Assembly: GCF_013184545.1 (NCBI RefSeq) | Contig: NZ_JAAOJA010000008.1 | Span: 186,001 to 250,000 of the forward strand | Reading direction: 5' to 3' | From: Pseudomonas tumuqii | GTDB lineage: Bacteria; Pseudomonadota; Gammaproteobacteria; Pseudomonadales; Pseudomonadaceae | DNA: 64,000 nt | Shown: piece after piece, positions 28,092 through 36,105 of the stretch | How the letters are laid out: each line of letters begins with the position of its first letter | Numbering within the stretch: position 1 is the stretch's first letter | Position numbers and translations under genes: made by a program | The notes under the pieces: model-generated | The model's database searches: none | Seen by the model: only the letters and a program-made list of their open reading frames with translations | Told to the model about the DNA's origin: nothing

Positions 28092-30362
28092 TCAGAGCTT
28101 GATGCAGTCCACCGTGTAGGCGTTGCCGTCCGGCCCTTCGTTGCGTTGCAGGCCGTGCACGTCGGCGTCGAAGCCGGGGAAACTGCGGTCGAAGGTGCGG
28201 GCGAACTCCAGGTAATCGATGATCGAGCGGGTCGCCGGGGTAAAGCGCTCGCCCGGCATGATCAGCGGGATACCCGGCGGATAGGGCACCAGCATCACCG
28301 CGGCGATCCGCCCGTCGAGCCGATCGATAGGCACCGCCTCGACTTCGCCGCGCACCAGATGGTTGTAGGCCTCTGCGGGTTTCAGGGCGATTTCCGGCAG
28401 CACCGTGTACATGCGTTTCATCGCCTTGGCCGTGGCGTTCTCGCCGTAGCAGCGGTGCAGCGCATCGCACAGGTCGCGCAGGCCCATGCCGTGGTAGTGC
28501 GCACCACCCGCCTTGGCGATCGAGGGCAAGGCTTCCGTCAGCGGCAGGTTGACGTCATAGCTGCGCTTGAACTCCAGCAACTCGGTGAGCAGGGTGCTCC
28601 ACTTGCCCTTGGTGATGCCCATGGAGAACAGCACCAGGAAGGAATACAGGCCGGTCTTCTCGACCACCAGGCCGCGCTCCCAGAGAAACTTGCTGACCAC
28701 CGCCGCCGGAATCCCGCACTGATCGAGCTTGCCACCCGCGGTCAGGCCGGGAGTCACCAGGGTGACCTTGATTGGATCGAGCAGCACATAATCCTCGGCC
28801 ACCTCGCCAAAACCATGCCACTCGGCTTGCGGCTGCAACAACCAGCTCTCGGTCGCCACCTCGTCGACGCCCTCGGCCTGGGGCGGTTGCCAGATGCTGA
28901 ACCACCAGTCGTCGACGCTGAGGTTCTGCCGCAGATTCGCCAGGGCCCGGCGGAAGCTCAACGCCTCATCGAAGGTCTCCTGGATCAGCGAGCGCCCGGC
29001 CGGGCCTTCCATCATCGCCGAGGCCACATCCAGCGAAGCGATGATGCCGTACTGCGGCGAGGTCGAGATATGCATCATGAAGGCTTCGTTGAAGCGATCG
29101 CGGTCCAGCTGGCGGGCACCGCCATCCTGCACATGGATCATCGAGGCCTGGCTGAACGCCGCCAACAGTTTGTGCGTGGAGTGGGTGCTGAACACCAGCG
29201 GCGCATTGGCGGTGCGGGTCGTGCCCATGCCATAGCGTCCGGCATAGAATTCGTGGAAGGCCGCATAGGCATACCAGGCTTCGTCGAAATGCAGCACCTC
29301 GACGCTGTCGCCCAGGGTCTGTTTGATCAGTTCGGCGTTGTAGCACAGGCCGTCGTAGGTCGAGTTGGTCACCACCACCAGCTTGACCATGGCCCCGCTG
29401 CTGCTGGGCACGCGGCCACGGGCCAGGGGGCTTGCGTCGATCTTCGCCTGGATCGACTCGCGGCTGAACTCGGACAGCGGAATCGGCCCGATGATGCCCA
29501 GCTCGTTACGCTCCGGGCACAGGTACAGCGGAATCGCGCCGGTCATGATGATCGCGTGGAGGATCGACTTGTGGCAGTTGCGGTCGACCAGCACCAGGTC
29601 GTCACGGCCGACCATGCCATGCCAGACAATCTTGTTGGCGGTCGAGGTGCCGTTGATCACGAAATAGGTGTGGTCGGCGCCGAAGTTGCGCGCGGCGCGG
29701 GCCTCGGCCTCGGCCAGGGGGCCGGTGTGATCGAGCAGCGAACCCAGTTCCGGCACCGACACCGAGAGGTCGGAGCGCAGGGTGTTCTCGCCGAAGAACT
29801 GGTGGAACGCCTGGCCGACCGGACTCTTGCGGTAAGCCACCCCGCCGCCATGGCCCGGGGTGTGCCAGGAGTAGTTGGATTGCGCGGTGTGTTGCACCAG
29901 CGCCTTGAAGAACGGCGGCAGCAGGCAGTCCAGGTAATTGCGCGCGGCGCGGGCGACCTGGCGGGCGAGGAACGGCACCGTGTCCTCGAACAGGTAGAGG
30001 ATGCCGCGCAGCTGATTGAGGTCGGCCATGGCCTCGGCCGGCGCGTTCTCGATGGTCACCTGCTCGCCAAGGGCGAAGATCGGCAGCTGCGGCGCTCGCC
30101 GCCGGGCGATGCGGATCAACTCGACCATGTCCTGCAGCAGGTGCTTGTTCTCTCCCGCGCCCTCGGCAGTCACCAGGATGCAGGCGAGGCCGTGATGGGT
30201 CGAGGCGACTATCCGTCCCTCGGCCGAGGTGGCGGTGGAAAGGATGCTGAAACCGTCCTGTTCCAGTTCGGCGGCGATGGCACGCACCCGATCGCCGGCC
30301 ACGGTGTCGGCCTTGATGTCGCGGTGCACGATCAACACGGGAAACTTGAGGTCTTTATACAT
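28092..30362 (-). CDS. ldcA: Lysine decarboxylase LdcA (Orn/Lys/Arg decarboxylase, PLP fold type I)
   Basis: 756 aa. An N-terminal wing/receiver-like domain (MYKDLKFPVLIVHRDIK) is followed by the PLP domain, with the substrate/PLP segment SWHTPGHGGG, the Asp of LHFDEAWYAYA and the Schiff-base Lys in STHSTHKLLAAFSQ, and then a C-terminal domain. It converts lysine to cadaverine. In P. aeruginosa ldcA is followed by the antiporter gene ldcB and induced through ArgR; here the crotonase gene follows instead. The start MYKDLK is taken at 30362; in-frame codons up to 30416 do not resemble the family. Confidence 0.9.
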   Translation of the reverse strand: MYKDLKFPVLIVHRDIKADTVAGDRVRAIAAELEQDGFSILSTATSAEGRIVASTHHGLACILVTAEGAGENKHLLQDMVELIRIARRRAPQLPIFALGEQVTIENAPAEAMADLNQLRGILYLFEDTVPFLARQVARAARNYLDCLLPPFFKALVQHTAQSNYSWHTPGHGGGVAYRKSPVGQAFHQFFGENTLRSDLSVSVPELGSLLDHTGPLAEAEARAARNFGADHTYFVINGTSTANKIVWHGMVGRDDLVLVDRNCHKSILHAIIMTGAIPLYLCPERNELGIIGPIPLSEFSRESIQAKIDASPLARGRVPSSSGAMVKLVVVTNSTYDGLCYNAELIKQTLGDSVEVLHFDEAWYAYAAFHEFYAGRYGMGTTRTANAPLVFSTHSTHKLLAAFSQASMIHVQDGGARQLDRDRFNEAFMMHISTSPQYGIIASLDVASAMMEGPAGRSLIQETFDEALSFRRALANLRQNLSVDDWWFSIWQPPQAEGVDEVATESWLLQPQAEWHGFGEVAEDYVLLDPIKVTLVTPGLTAGGKLDQCGIPAAVVSKFLWERGLVVEKTGLYSFLVLFSMGITKGKWSTLLTELLEFKRSYDVNLPLTEALPSIAKAGGAHYHGMGLRDLCDALHRCYGENATAKAMKRMYTVLPEIALKPAEAYNHLVRGEVEAVPIDRLDGRIAAVMLVPYPPGIPLIMPGERFTPATRSIIDYLEFARTFDRSFPGFDADVHGLQRNEGPDGNAYTVDCIKL

Positions 30363-30688
30363 GGGGCAATCCGGCATCCACTGAGCGATTGGGCAACGGC
30401 ACTCAGTAAACACCATGCAATGACCTTTTAGGAAACCGGGCCGTCGACCTCGGTAATGCTTTGTCGCATTTTTGAATCATTGCAGGGTCCATGGCCTGAT
30501 CGAGTCGCGAATTGCCGGGTCGCGACAACCCGGCGGCACGCGCATCGAGCAGAGCCTGTGAAAATAGCGAGCGCCGCAGTAGGCGAGAGTTTTTTCACAA
30601 GCGCTCACCGCCCAGGCACTATCTTTATCCTCGAGGTCGGCCAATGGGCGCGGCCAGTGCGGGCATCCAGCCGCCCGGGGAGTCTTGC
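30363..30688. other. Divergent ldcA-pfkB intergenic region
   Basis: 326 bp without a convincing gene. It contains a possible ArgR half-site at 30462-30477 and an inverted repeat tgtgaaaa/ttttcaca at 30557-30564 and 30592-30599, 93 to 130 bp before the pfkB ATG. Promoters for both genes must lie here, but no consensus sigma-70 pair is clear. Confidence 0.6.
30462..30477 (+). promoter_or_regulatory. Possible ArgR half-site upstream of ldcA
   Basis: TGTCGC followed by eight bases and AT matches the P. aeruginosa ArgR half-site (TGTCGC-N8-AA) at all but the last base. It lies 100-115 bp upstream of the ldcA start. ArgR control of ldcA is known in P. aeruginosa. A clear second half-site at the expected spacing is not seen. 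Confidence 0.35.
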
Positions 30689-31642
30689 ATGGCCAGTATT
30701 GTTACCCTGACCCTCAGCCCGGCGCTCGACAGCGCCACCAGCATTGCGCGCCTCTGTCCGGACGCCAAGCTGCGCTGCAGCGAACCCCGCTATGCGCCCG
30801 GAGGCGGCGGCATCAACGTCGCCCGCGCGATTCACCAGCTCGGCGGCAACGCCCTGGCGCTGTTCCCGGCCGGCGGCCCCACCGGCCTGCACCTGGCCAA
30901 GCTGCTGACTGCCGAAGGAGTGGCCTGCCAGGCCCTACCGATCGGCGCCTGGACCCGCGAATGCCTCAATGTGATGGAACAGGCCAGCGCCCAGCAGTAC
31001 CGCTTCGTCCTGCCCGGTGCGCGCCTGAGCGAGACCGAGCAGGCGCAGCTACTGGCGGCGTTGGCCGACCTGCCCGAGCTGGACTACCTGGTGATCAGCG
31101 GCAGCCTGCCGGCAGGGCTCGCCGATGACTTCATTGCGCGTCTGTTGCGCATTGCCGCGCAGCGCGGCGCCCGCTGCATCCTCGACAGTTCGGGCGAGGT
31201 ATTGCGCCAGGCGCTGGACATCGGAGGGCTATTCCTGATCAAGCCTAACCTCAATGAACTCCGCGCCCTGGCCGGGGAGGACATCAGCGAGCCGGATCAG
31301 CTGCTCAGGGTAGCCCGCGGCCTGGTCGATGCGGACCAATGCGCCGCCGTGCTGGTCTCGCTCGGGGCCCAGGGCGCGCTGCTGGCGACCCGCGAGCTGA
31401 GCGAGCGGATTATCGCTCCGACGGTTAAAAAACTCAGCACCGTGGGTGCCGGCGACAGCCTGGTTGGCGCCGTCACCCTCAAGCTGGCCCAGGGCGCGAG
31501 CCTGAGCGAAGCGGCACGCTACGGCGTCGCCGCCGGCAGCGCGGCGATCATGACGGCGGGCAGCGAACTGTGCCGCCGTGCCGATACCAACCGGCTATTT
31601 GCCTGGCTGCAGGCTCGCGCCGCTGCTGGCGCGCGGGACTAG
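30689..31642 (+). CDS. pfkB: 6-phosphofructokinase II (PfkB family, Pfk-2-like)
   Basis: 317-aa ribokinase-fold sugar kinase. It aligns almost residue for residue with E. coli Pfk-2: N-terminal TLTLSPALDSAT, Lys27 in KLRC, GGGGINVARAIHQLGG at 38-53, YRFVLPGARLSE, ISGSLPAG, the KPNLNEL motif (Asn187, Glu190) and the catalytic Asp256 in TVGAGDSLVGA. These positions keep the E. coli numbering. It phosphorylates fructose 6-phosphate to fructose 1,6-bisphosphate; FruK, LacC or another hexose-phosphate kinase is possible but fits less well. GGGGAG lies 6 nt before the ATG. Apparently monocistronic, between ldcA and the DUF3422 gene. Confidence 0.85.
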   Translation: MASIVTLTLSPALDSATSIARLCPDAKLRCSEPRYAPGGGGINVARAIHQLGGNALALFPAGGPTGLHLAKLLTAEGVACQALPIGAWTRECLNVMEQASAQQYRFVLPGARLSETEQAQLLAALADLPELDYLVISGSLPAGLADDFIARLLRIAAQRGARCILDSSGEVLRQALDIGGLFLIKPNLNELRALAGEDISEPDQLLRVARGLVDADQCAAVLVSLGAQGALLATRELSERIIAPTVKKLSTVGAGDSLVGAVTLKLAQGASLSEAARYGVAAGSAAIMTAGSELCRRADTNRLFAWLQARAAAGARD

Positions 31643-31731
31643 CCGCCCGCAGGGTGCAACTCACCGCGGGCCGTGCACCGTGAATTGCCGGCGCAGCGCA
31701 GGTCTGCCGGGCCGTATTCACGGCCGCCCGC

Positions 31732-32964
31732 CTAGTGCCGGGCCGCGATTTTCAGGCGCCGCGCCAGCAGCAACAGGGTCAGCAGAAACAGCGGCGCCAG
31801 CACGGCGAACAGCACCTTGCTGGAGAACGGCGTACCCAGTGCCGCCAGGCCTTCCAGGGTGAGCTTGAGCAGACCGACCAGGTAGTAGCTGATGGCGATC
31901 AGGGAGAAGCCCTCGACCGCCTTCTGGATTCTCAGCTGGGTGCTGGTGCGCGCGTTGAGGCTCTCGAGGATCTTGCTGTTCTGCTCCTCCACCTCCACCT
32001 GGGCCCGCGCCTGCAGCAGGTCGCCGAGGTTGGCGATGCCGCTGGCCAGACGGTCGAGGCGGCGTTCGGTGGCGGCGCAATAGCGCACCGTCGGCTTGAA
32101 GCGGCGCTCGATGAACACGCCGAGCCGCTGACTGCCGCCGACATGCCGCTCGCGCAGTTCGCCGATGCGCTCGAAGACGATCTGTGCATAGGCCTCGGCA
32201 GCACTGAAGCGCGGCCGGCAGGCGGCGCCACAGCGCATCAGGCGGGCGGACAGTTCGGTGAGGGCGTCGAGCAGTTCCTTGGCCTCGCTGTTGCCCGCCC
32301 CGGCATTGCGCTCGGCCAGGCGGATCAGGCTGCGATCCAGTTCCTGCAGGGTGACGCCGATGTTCTGCGCGGTGGGCAGGGCCAGGGAAGCCAGCATGCG
32401 GTAGGTTTCGATCTCCAGCAGGCGGCGAATCATGCGGCCGAGGCGGTAGGCATTGAGGCCCCGATTGATCAGCAGAATGCGGTTGAAGCCCTGCTCCGAC
32501 AGGCGAAAATCGCTCCACACCGTGGCATCGCCACCGCCGACGTGGGAGCCGGCGGGGTCCTTGAAACCATAGGCGGCGGGATCGTCCAGCGCACCCGGCG
32601 CGTCTTCGACCAGTACCACCAGGGCATTGATGATCAGCGCCTGATGGGTCTGCAACAGGCCGTGCAACGGCTCGGGCAGTTCGGCCCAGAGCGGCGTCTG
32701 TGGCGTGCGCGGCACCACCCAGGTCAGGGAGAGGAACTCGCTATGGCGCTCCCACTTGAACGGGCAACCGTCGATTCGCAGCAGGCCATGGCGCGAGGCG
32801 CCGTGGCTGTGCTGGTCGGCCAGCCCTTCGAGCTGGGCGATGATCGGGTCGATGCAAACTCCATCGTCCAGCAAGGCGAAATGGTAGACATGGGCCGGGC
32901 CGTCGAAATAGATCGACGGCCGGGCATGCAGCTCATCGTGCAGGCTTTCTCGTAGCGGGTGCAT
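31732..32964 (-). CDS. DUF3422 family membrane protein
   Basis: 410-aa protein. The N-terminal region begins MHPLRESLHDELHARPSIYF, which identifies the DUF3422 family. The middle is helical and coiled-coil-like (ERRLDRLASGIANLGDLLQARAQVEVEEQ shows heptads), and two hydrophobic helices near the C-terminus (about residues 355-377 and 383-402) anchor it to the inner membrane. Function is unknown; the coiled coil plus C-terminal TM pair resembles CorA-like topology only superficially. Convergent with pfkB. A small palindrome lies 31 bp upstream. Confidence 0.88.
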   Translation of the reverse strand: MHPLRESLHDELHARPSIYFDGPAHVYHFALLDDGVCIDPIIAQLEGLADQHSHGASRHGLLRIDGCPFKWERHSEFLSLTWVVPRTPQTPLWAELPEPLHGLLQTHQALIINALVVLVEDAPGALDDPAAYGFKDPAGSHVGGGDATVWSDFRLSEQGFNRILLINRGLNAYRLGRMIRRLLEIETYRMLASLALPTAQNIGVTLQELDRSLIRLAERNAGAGNSEAKELLDALTELSARLMRCGAACRPRFSAAEAYAQIVFERIGELRERHVGGSQRLGVFIERRFKPTVRYCAATERRLDRLASGIANLGDLLQARAQVEVEEQNSKILESLNARTSTQLRIQKAVEGFSLIAISYYLVGLLKLTLEGLAALGTPFSSKVLFAVLAPLFLLTLLLLARRLKIAARH

Positions 32965-32994
32965 GGCGGCTCTCTGCGGCTCGGAAAAGGTGAC

Positions 32995-33008
32995 CTAGAA
33001 CTTTCTAG
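32995..33008. promoter_or_regulatory. Short palindrome upstream of the DUF3422 gene
   Basis: ctagaa-ct-ttctag, a perfect 6-2-6 inverted repeat whose near edge is 31 bp before the ATG on the minus strand. This is compatible with an operator overlapping the promoter, but short palindromes occur by chance. Confidence 0.25.
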
Positions 33009-33175
33009 ACTCACCCCGCCCGCCGCTGGACACATCCGCAGGACCAACGCACATCCTTGGCCGTCACTGCGGGTGACCGCTCAGGCCAATGCGGCCAGAC
33101 AACGCTCGGCGCGATGATCGGCGGCGCCAGCAGGCGCTGCCGAGCCGGTTTGCCAAGCGCGTCAGTCGGTTCGCC

Positions 33176-33904
33176 CTAAGGCTCCAGGGTCGCCCACAAC
33201 GCCGGGCCGCCGGCCGCTTTCTCGATCGCCGCCAGGCGCGCGGCATGCGCCTCCAACTCGGCCTGGGTGGCGCGCACCACCAGGGTGGGCTGGCGATCGG
33301 CAGGCAGGCGGCGAATCGCGCTGGGTTGCTGACGGCCATTGCTGTCGCCTTCCGAGCCGTCACCGGCGAGGGACAGATTGGTCTGCCCGCCGGTCATGGT
33401 CAGGTAGACATCGGCGAGGATCTCGGCATCGAGCAAGGCGCCGTGCAGGTCGCGGCCGGAGTTGTCGACGCCATAGCGCTTGCACAGGGCATCGAGACTG
33501 TTGCGCTGCCCCGGATGACGTTCACGGGCCATCAGCAGGGTATCGAGGATCGAGCAATGCTCGCTGATGTCGGCGCGATCCTGCTGCTTGATCAGGGCGA
33601 ATTCGTTGTTGATGAAGCCAACGTCGAACGCCGCGTTGTGGATGATCAGCTGCGCGCCCTTGATAAACTCGAAGAACTCGTCGGCTACTTCCTTGAAGCG
33701 CGGCTTGTCCTGAACGAAATCGTTGGTGATGCCGTGCACCGCAATGGCGCCCTCGTCGATCTCGCGATCCGGCTGCAGATAGACGTGGAAATGCCGCCCG
33801 GTCAGGCGCCGGCCCATCAGTTCGACACAGCCGATCTCGATGATCCGGTGACCATCGGTGACCGGCATGCCGGTGGTTTCAGTATCCAGTACTACGCTAC
33901 GCAC
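33176..33904 (-). CDS. dnaQ: DNA polymerase III epsilon subunit (3'-5' proofreading exonuclease)
   Basis: 242 aa. DEDDh exonuclease motifs are intact: ExoI LDTETTGM (Asp7, Glu9), Exo[16 protein letters not shown], and Exo[18 protein letters not shown] with its His and Asp. A linker of about 25 residues and a C-terminal alpha-binding tail complete the protein. It starts at GTG 33904, inside the end of rnhA (8-bp overlap), so translation is probably coupled. The rnhA-dnaQ order is common in Pseudomonas, whereas in E. coli the two are divergent. Confidence 0.95.
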   Translation of the reverse strand: MRSVVLDTETTGMPVTDGHRIIEIGCVELMGRRLTGRHFHVYLQPDREIDEGAIAVHGITNDFVQDKPRFKEVADEFFEFIKGAQLIIHNAAFDVGFINNEFALIKQQDRADISEHCSILDTLLMARERHPGQRNSLDALCKRYGVDNSGRDLHGALLDAEILADVYLTMTGGQTNLSLAGDGSEGDSNGRQQPSAIRRLPADRQPTLVVRATQAELEAHAARLAAIEKAAGGPALWATLEP

Positions 33905-34349
33905 GTTGCAGCCCTCTCACTTCGTCGACGCCACGGTTGGCCAGTTGGTCGGCACGCTCGTTACCGGGGTGGCCGGTATGACCGCGCACCCACTGCCAGG
34001 TGACATTGTGCCGATTCACCTGCTCGTCCAACTCGCGCCACAGATCGGCATTCTTCACCGGCTGTTTGGCGGCGGTTTTCCAGCCGCGTTTCTTCCAGTT
34101 CGGCATCCAGTCCTGGATACCTTGCATGACGTACTGCGAGTCGGTCACCAGACGCACGTCGCAGGCACGCTTCAACTCGGCCAGGGCGCGAATCGCCGCG
34201 GTCAATTCCATGCGGTTGTTGGTGGTCTCGGCCTCGCCGCCCCAGAGTTCCTTTTCCACGCCCTTGAAAATCATCAGCGCGCCCCAGCCACCGATGCCGG
34301 GATTGCCCTTGCAGGCACCATCGGTGTAAATCTCGACTTGTTCATTCAT
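33897..34349 (-). CDS. rnhA: Ribonuclease HI
   Basis: 150 aa. It degrades the RNA strand of RNA-DNA hybrids. The four carboxylates are visible in [35 protein letters not shown] and [14 protein letters not shown], and the basic handle [13 protein letters not shown] is present. The start [11 protein letters not shown] is chosen over an in-frame codon at 34367 because homologues begin about ten residues before the first Asp. It overlaps dnaQ downstream. Confidence 0.96.
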   Translation of the reverse strand: MNEQVEIYTDGACKGNPGIGGWGALMIFKGVEKELWGGEAETTNNRMELTAAIRALAELKRACDVRLVTDSQYVMQGIQDWMPNWKKRGWKTAAKQPVKNADLWRELDEQVNRHNVTWQWVRGHTGHPGNERADQLANRGVDEVRGLQRA

Positions 34350-34397
34350 GCAGAGCCAATCTCTCAATAAATTCCGCTCGGCAGGCTCTAGAACGTA

Positions 34398-35156
34398 TTA
34401 CGGCTTCGCGTCGCGGCGACTGACCTTGGCCACCGGCATGGGTACCAGCTTGCCCATGGGCACTCGTTGCGTCTGCCGTGACGGGCGCAAGCCGATCACC
34501 AGCTTGCGCGCCACCAATAGATAGAAGCCGCCTCCTGGCGATTGCCAGGCATCGCCCCAGGCTTCCAGCGGCGCCAGGCGAGCCTGCCAGGCAGTGGAAG
34601 CAAGCGGCGGACGATAGCACCCGAAGCGGCGTTTCTCCAGCGCGAAGCCCAACAGGTGCAGCCAGTCACTGACCCGATTGGGCGCAATGCAGCGAGCCTG
34701 ACGCAGGGCATCCCGGGCGAACAGATGGCGCACGCCCCAGGCACTCATCGGGTTGATGCCGACCACCAGCAGATGACCGCCCGGGCGCACGCTGTGGGCG
34801 GCCTCGCGCAACAGACCATGGGGCGACAGACTGAAGTCCAGGCCATGCTGCAGTAGCACGACGTCGGCGGCATACTCGGTCAGCGGCCAGGCCTGCTCTT
34901 CGCAGACGATTTCCACCCCGCTGAAGGGCGCGCCGACCCGCACGCTGCGCTGGATCTGCGCGGCATTCGGCGAGGCTTGCGCGGAAGGGCCGTAATGCAC
35001 CATGTAGCCGCCAAAGAAGCGCGCCAGCTCTTCCTCGAGCAAACGCTGCTCGTCCTCCAGCAGCAACTGACCATAGGGCCCATTGAACCAATGGCGCGCC
35101 GTGCCGATGAGCTGGAGCCAGTCGGCATCGGCCTGGGCGAAAGGATGATCGGACAT
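34398..35156 (-). CDS. Class I SAM-dependent methyltransferase
   Basis: 252-aa methyltransferase of unknown substrate. The helical N-terminal part is followed by a Rossmann-like methyltransferase core: the acidic end of beta2 in GVEIVCEEQAWPL, DVVLLQHGLDFSLSPHGLLRE in the middle, and GGHLLVVGINPMSAWGVRHLF after it. Motif I is less clear than usual. It is the upstream neighbour of rnhA in the same orientation and divergent from gloB, an order conserved in Pseudomonas. Confidence 0.85.
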   Translation of the reverse strand: MSDHPFAQADADWLQLIGTARHWFNGPYGQLLLEDEQRLLEEELARFFGGYMVHYGPSAQASPNAAQIQRSVRVGAPFSGVEIVCEEQAWPLTEYAADVVLLQHGLDFSLSPHGLLREAAHSVRPGGHLLVVGINPMSAWGVRHLFARDALRQARCIAPNRVSDWLHLLGFALEKRRFGCYRPPLASTAWQARLAPLEAWGDAWQSPGGGFYLLVARKLVIGLRPSRQTQRVPMGKLVPMPVAKVSRRDAKP

Positions 35157-35232
35157 AAAGAATTACCTGCGTAGTCAGCACCGCCAATGAGTTCTAAGAT
35201 GCACCTTTATGACCTGCTTAGCGACCTGCCTG

Positions 35233-36006
35233 ATGATAAAGATCGACGCCCTGCCCGCCTTCTCGGACAACTATATCTGGTTGCTGCAAGACCTCGAACA
35301 GCACCGTTGCGCGGTGGTCGACCCCGGTGATGCGGCGCCGGTACTGGCCTGGTTGAACAGCCATCCCGACTGGCAATTGAGCGACATTCTGATCACCCAC
35401 CATCACCCCGACCATGTGGGCGGCATCCAGCCGTTGAAGGCGGCCACCGGGGCACGGGTACTCGGCCCGGCGCAGGAAAATATCCCCGCGCGCGATCTGG
35501 CCTTGCGCGAAAGCGACGAGGTCGAGGTGCTCGGTCTGCGTCTTCGCGTCATCGAAGTACCGGGTCATACCCTGGGGCATATCGCCTATTACCAGGCCGA
35601 GCAACACTGGCTGTTTTGTGGCGACACCCTGTTCGCCGCCGGCTGCGGCCGCCTGTTCGAAGGCAGTCCCGCACAGATGCACGACTCGCTCAGCCGCCTG
35701 GCCGCCCTGCCCGGGCAGACCCAGGTGTACTGCACCCATGAATACACCTTGAGCAACCTGCGCTTTGCCCAGGCTGTCGAACCAGACAACCCACAGATTG
35801 CCCAACGGTTGCAGGAAGTCAGTGCCTGGCGCGCCGAAGGCCGCATCAGTCTGCCCTCCAGCTTGGCCCTGGAGGGCGCGACCAACCCCTTTTTGCGCAC
35901 CACCGTAGAAGCGGTCAAGGCCAAGATTGACGAGCATGACGGCCCGCAAAAACGCTCGCCCAGCGAGGTTTTCGCGCGTCTGCGAGCATGGAAGGATAAT
36001 TTCTAA
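35233..36006 (+). CDS. gloB: Hydroxyacylglutathione hydrolase (glyoxalase II)
   Basis: 257-aa metallo-beta-lactamase-fold thioesterase that hydrolyses S-D-lactoylglutathione to D-lactate and glutathione. The metal ligands are in [41 protein letters not shown] and [14 protein letters not shown]. The C-terminal glutathione-binding part ends [17 protein letters not shown] (here [19 protein letters not shown]). The start [14 protein letters not shown] is standard for the family; an in-frame ATG at 35209 would add eight unconserved residues. Confidence 0.95.
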   Translation: MIKIDALPAFSDNYIWLLQDLEQHRCAVVDPGDAAPVLAWLNSHPDWQLSDILITHHHPDHVGGIQPLKAATGARVLGPAQENIPARDLALRESDEVEVLGLRLRVIEVPGHTLGHIAYYQAEQHWLFCGDTLFAAGCGRLFEGSPAQMHDSLSRLAALPGQTQVYCTHEYTLSNLRFAQAVEPDNPQIAQRLQEVSAWRAEGRISLPSSLALEGATNPFLRTTVEAVKAKIDEHDGPQKRSPSEVFARLRAWKDNF

Positions 36007-36040
36007 AAAGTCGATAACCCCGCAAAAAAGTGGTTAAAAC

Positions 36041-36069
36041 TTGACCACCCCGGCATCGGTTCCTAGAAT
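36041..36069 (+). promoter_or_regulatory. Sigma-70-type promoter of mltD
   Basis: TTGACC (36041-36046) and TAGAAT (36064-36069) are separated by exactly 17 bp, close to consensus and 37 bp upstream of the mltD ATG. Confidence 0.75.
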
Positions 36070-36105
36070 CGCCCGACCTTTACCCCGGGAAGCCCCAGCC
36101 AACCA

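Noticed and set aside
28041..30431. Plus-strand 796-codon frame opposite ldcA
   Set aside because: Shadow of the decarboxylase gene; the real protein has an intact PLP site.
31659..31731. Inverted repeats (ggtgca/tgcacc) between pfkB and the DUF3422 gene
   Set aside because: Short arms, no T tract; could be a bidirectional terminator, but nothing decisive.
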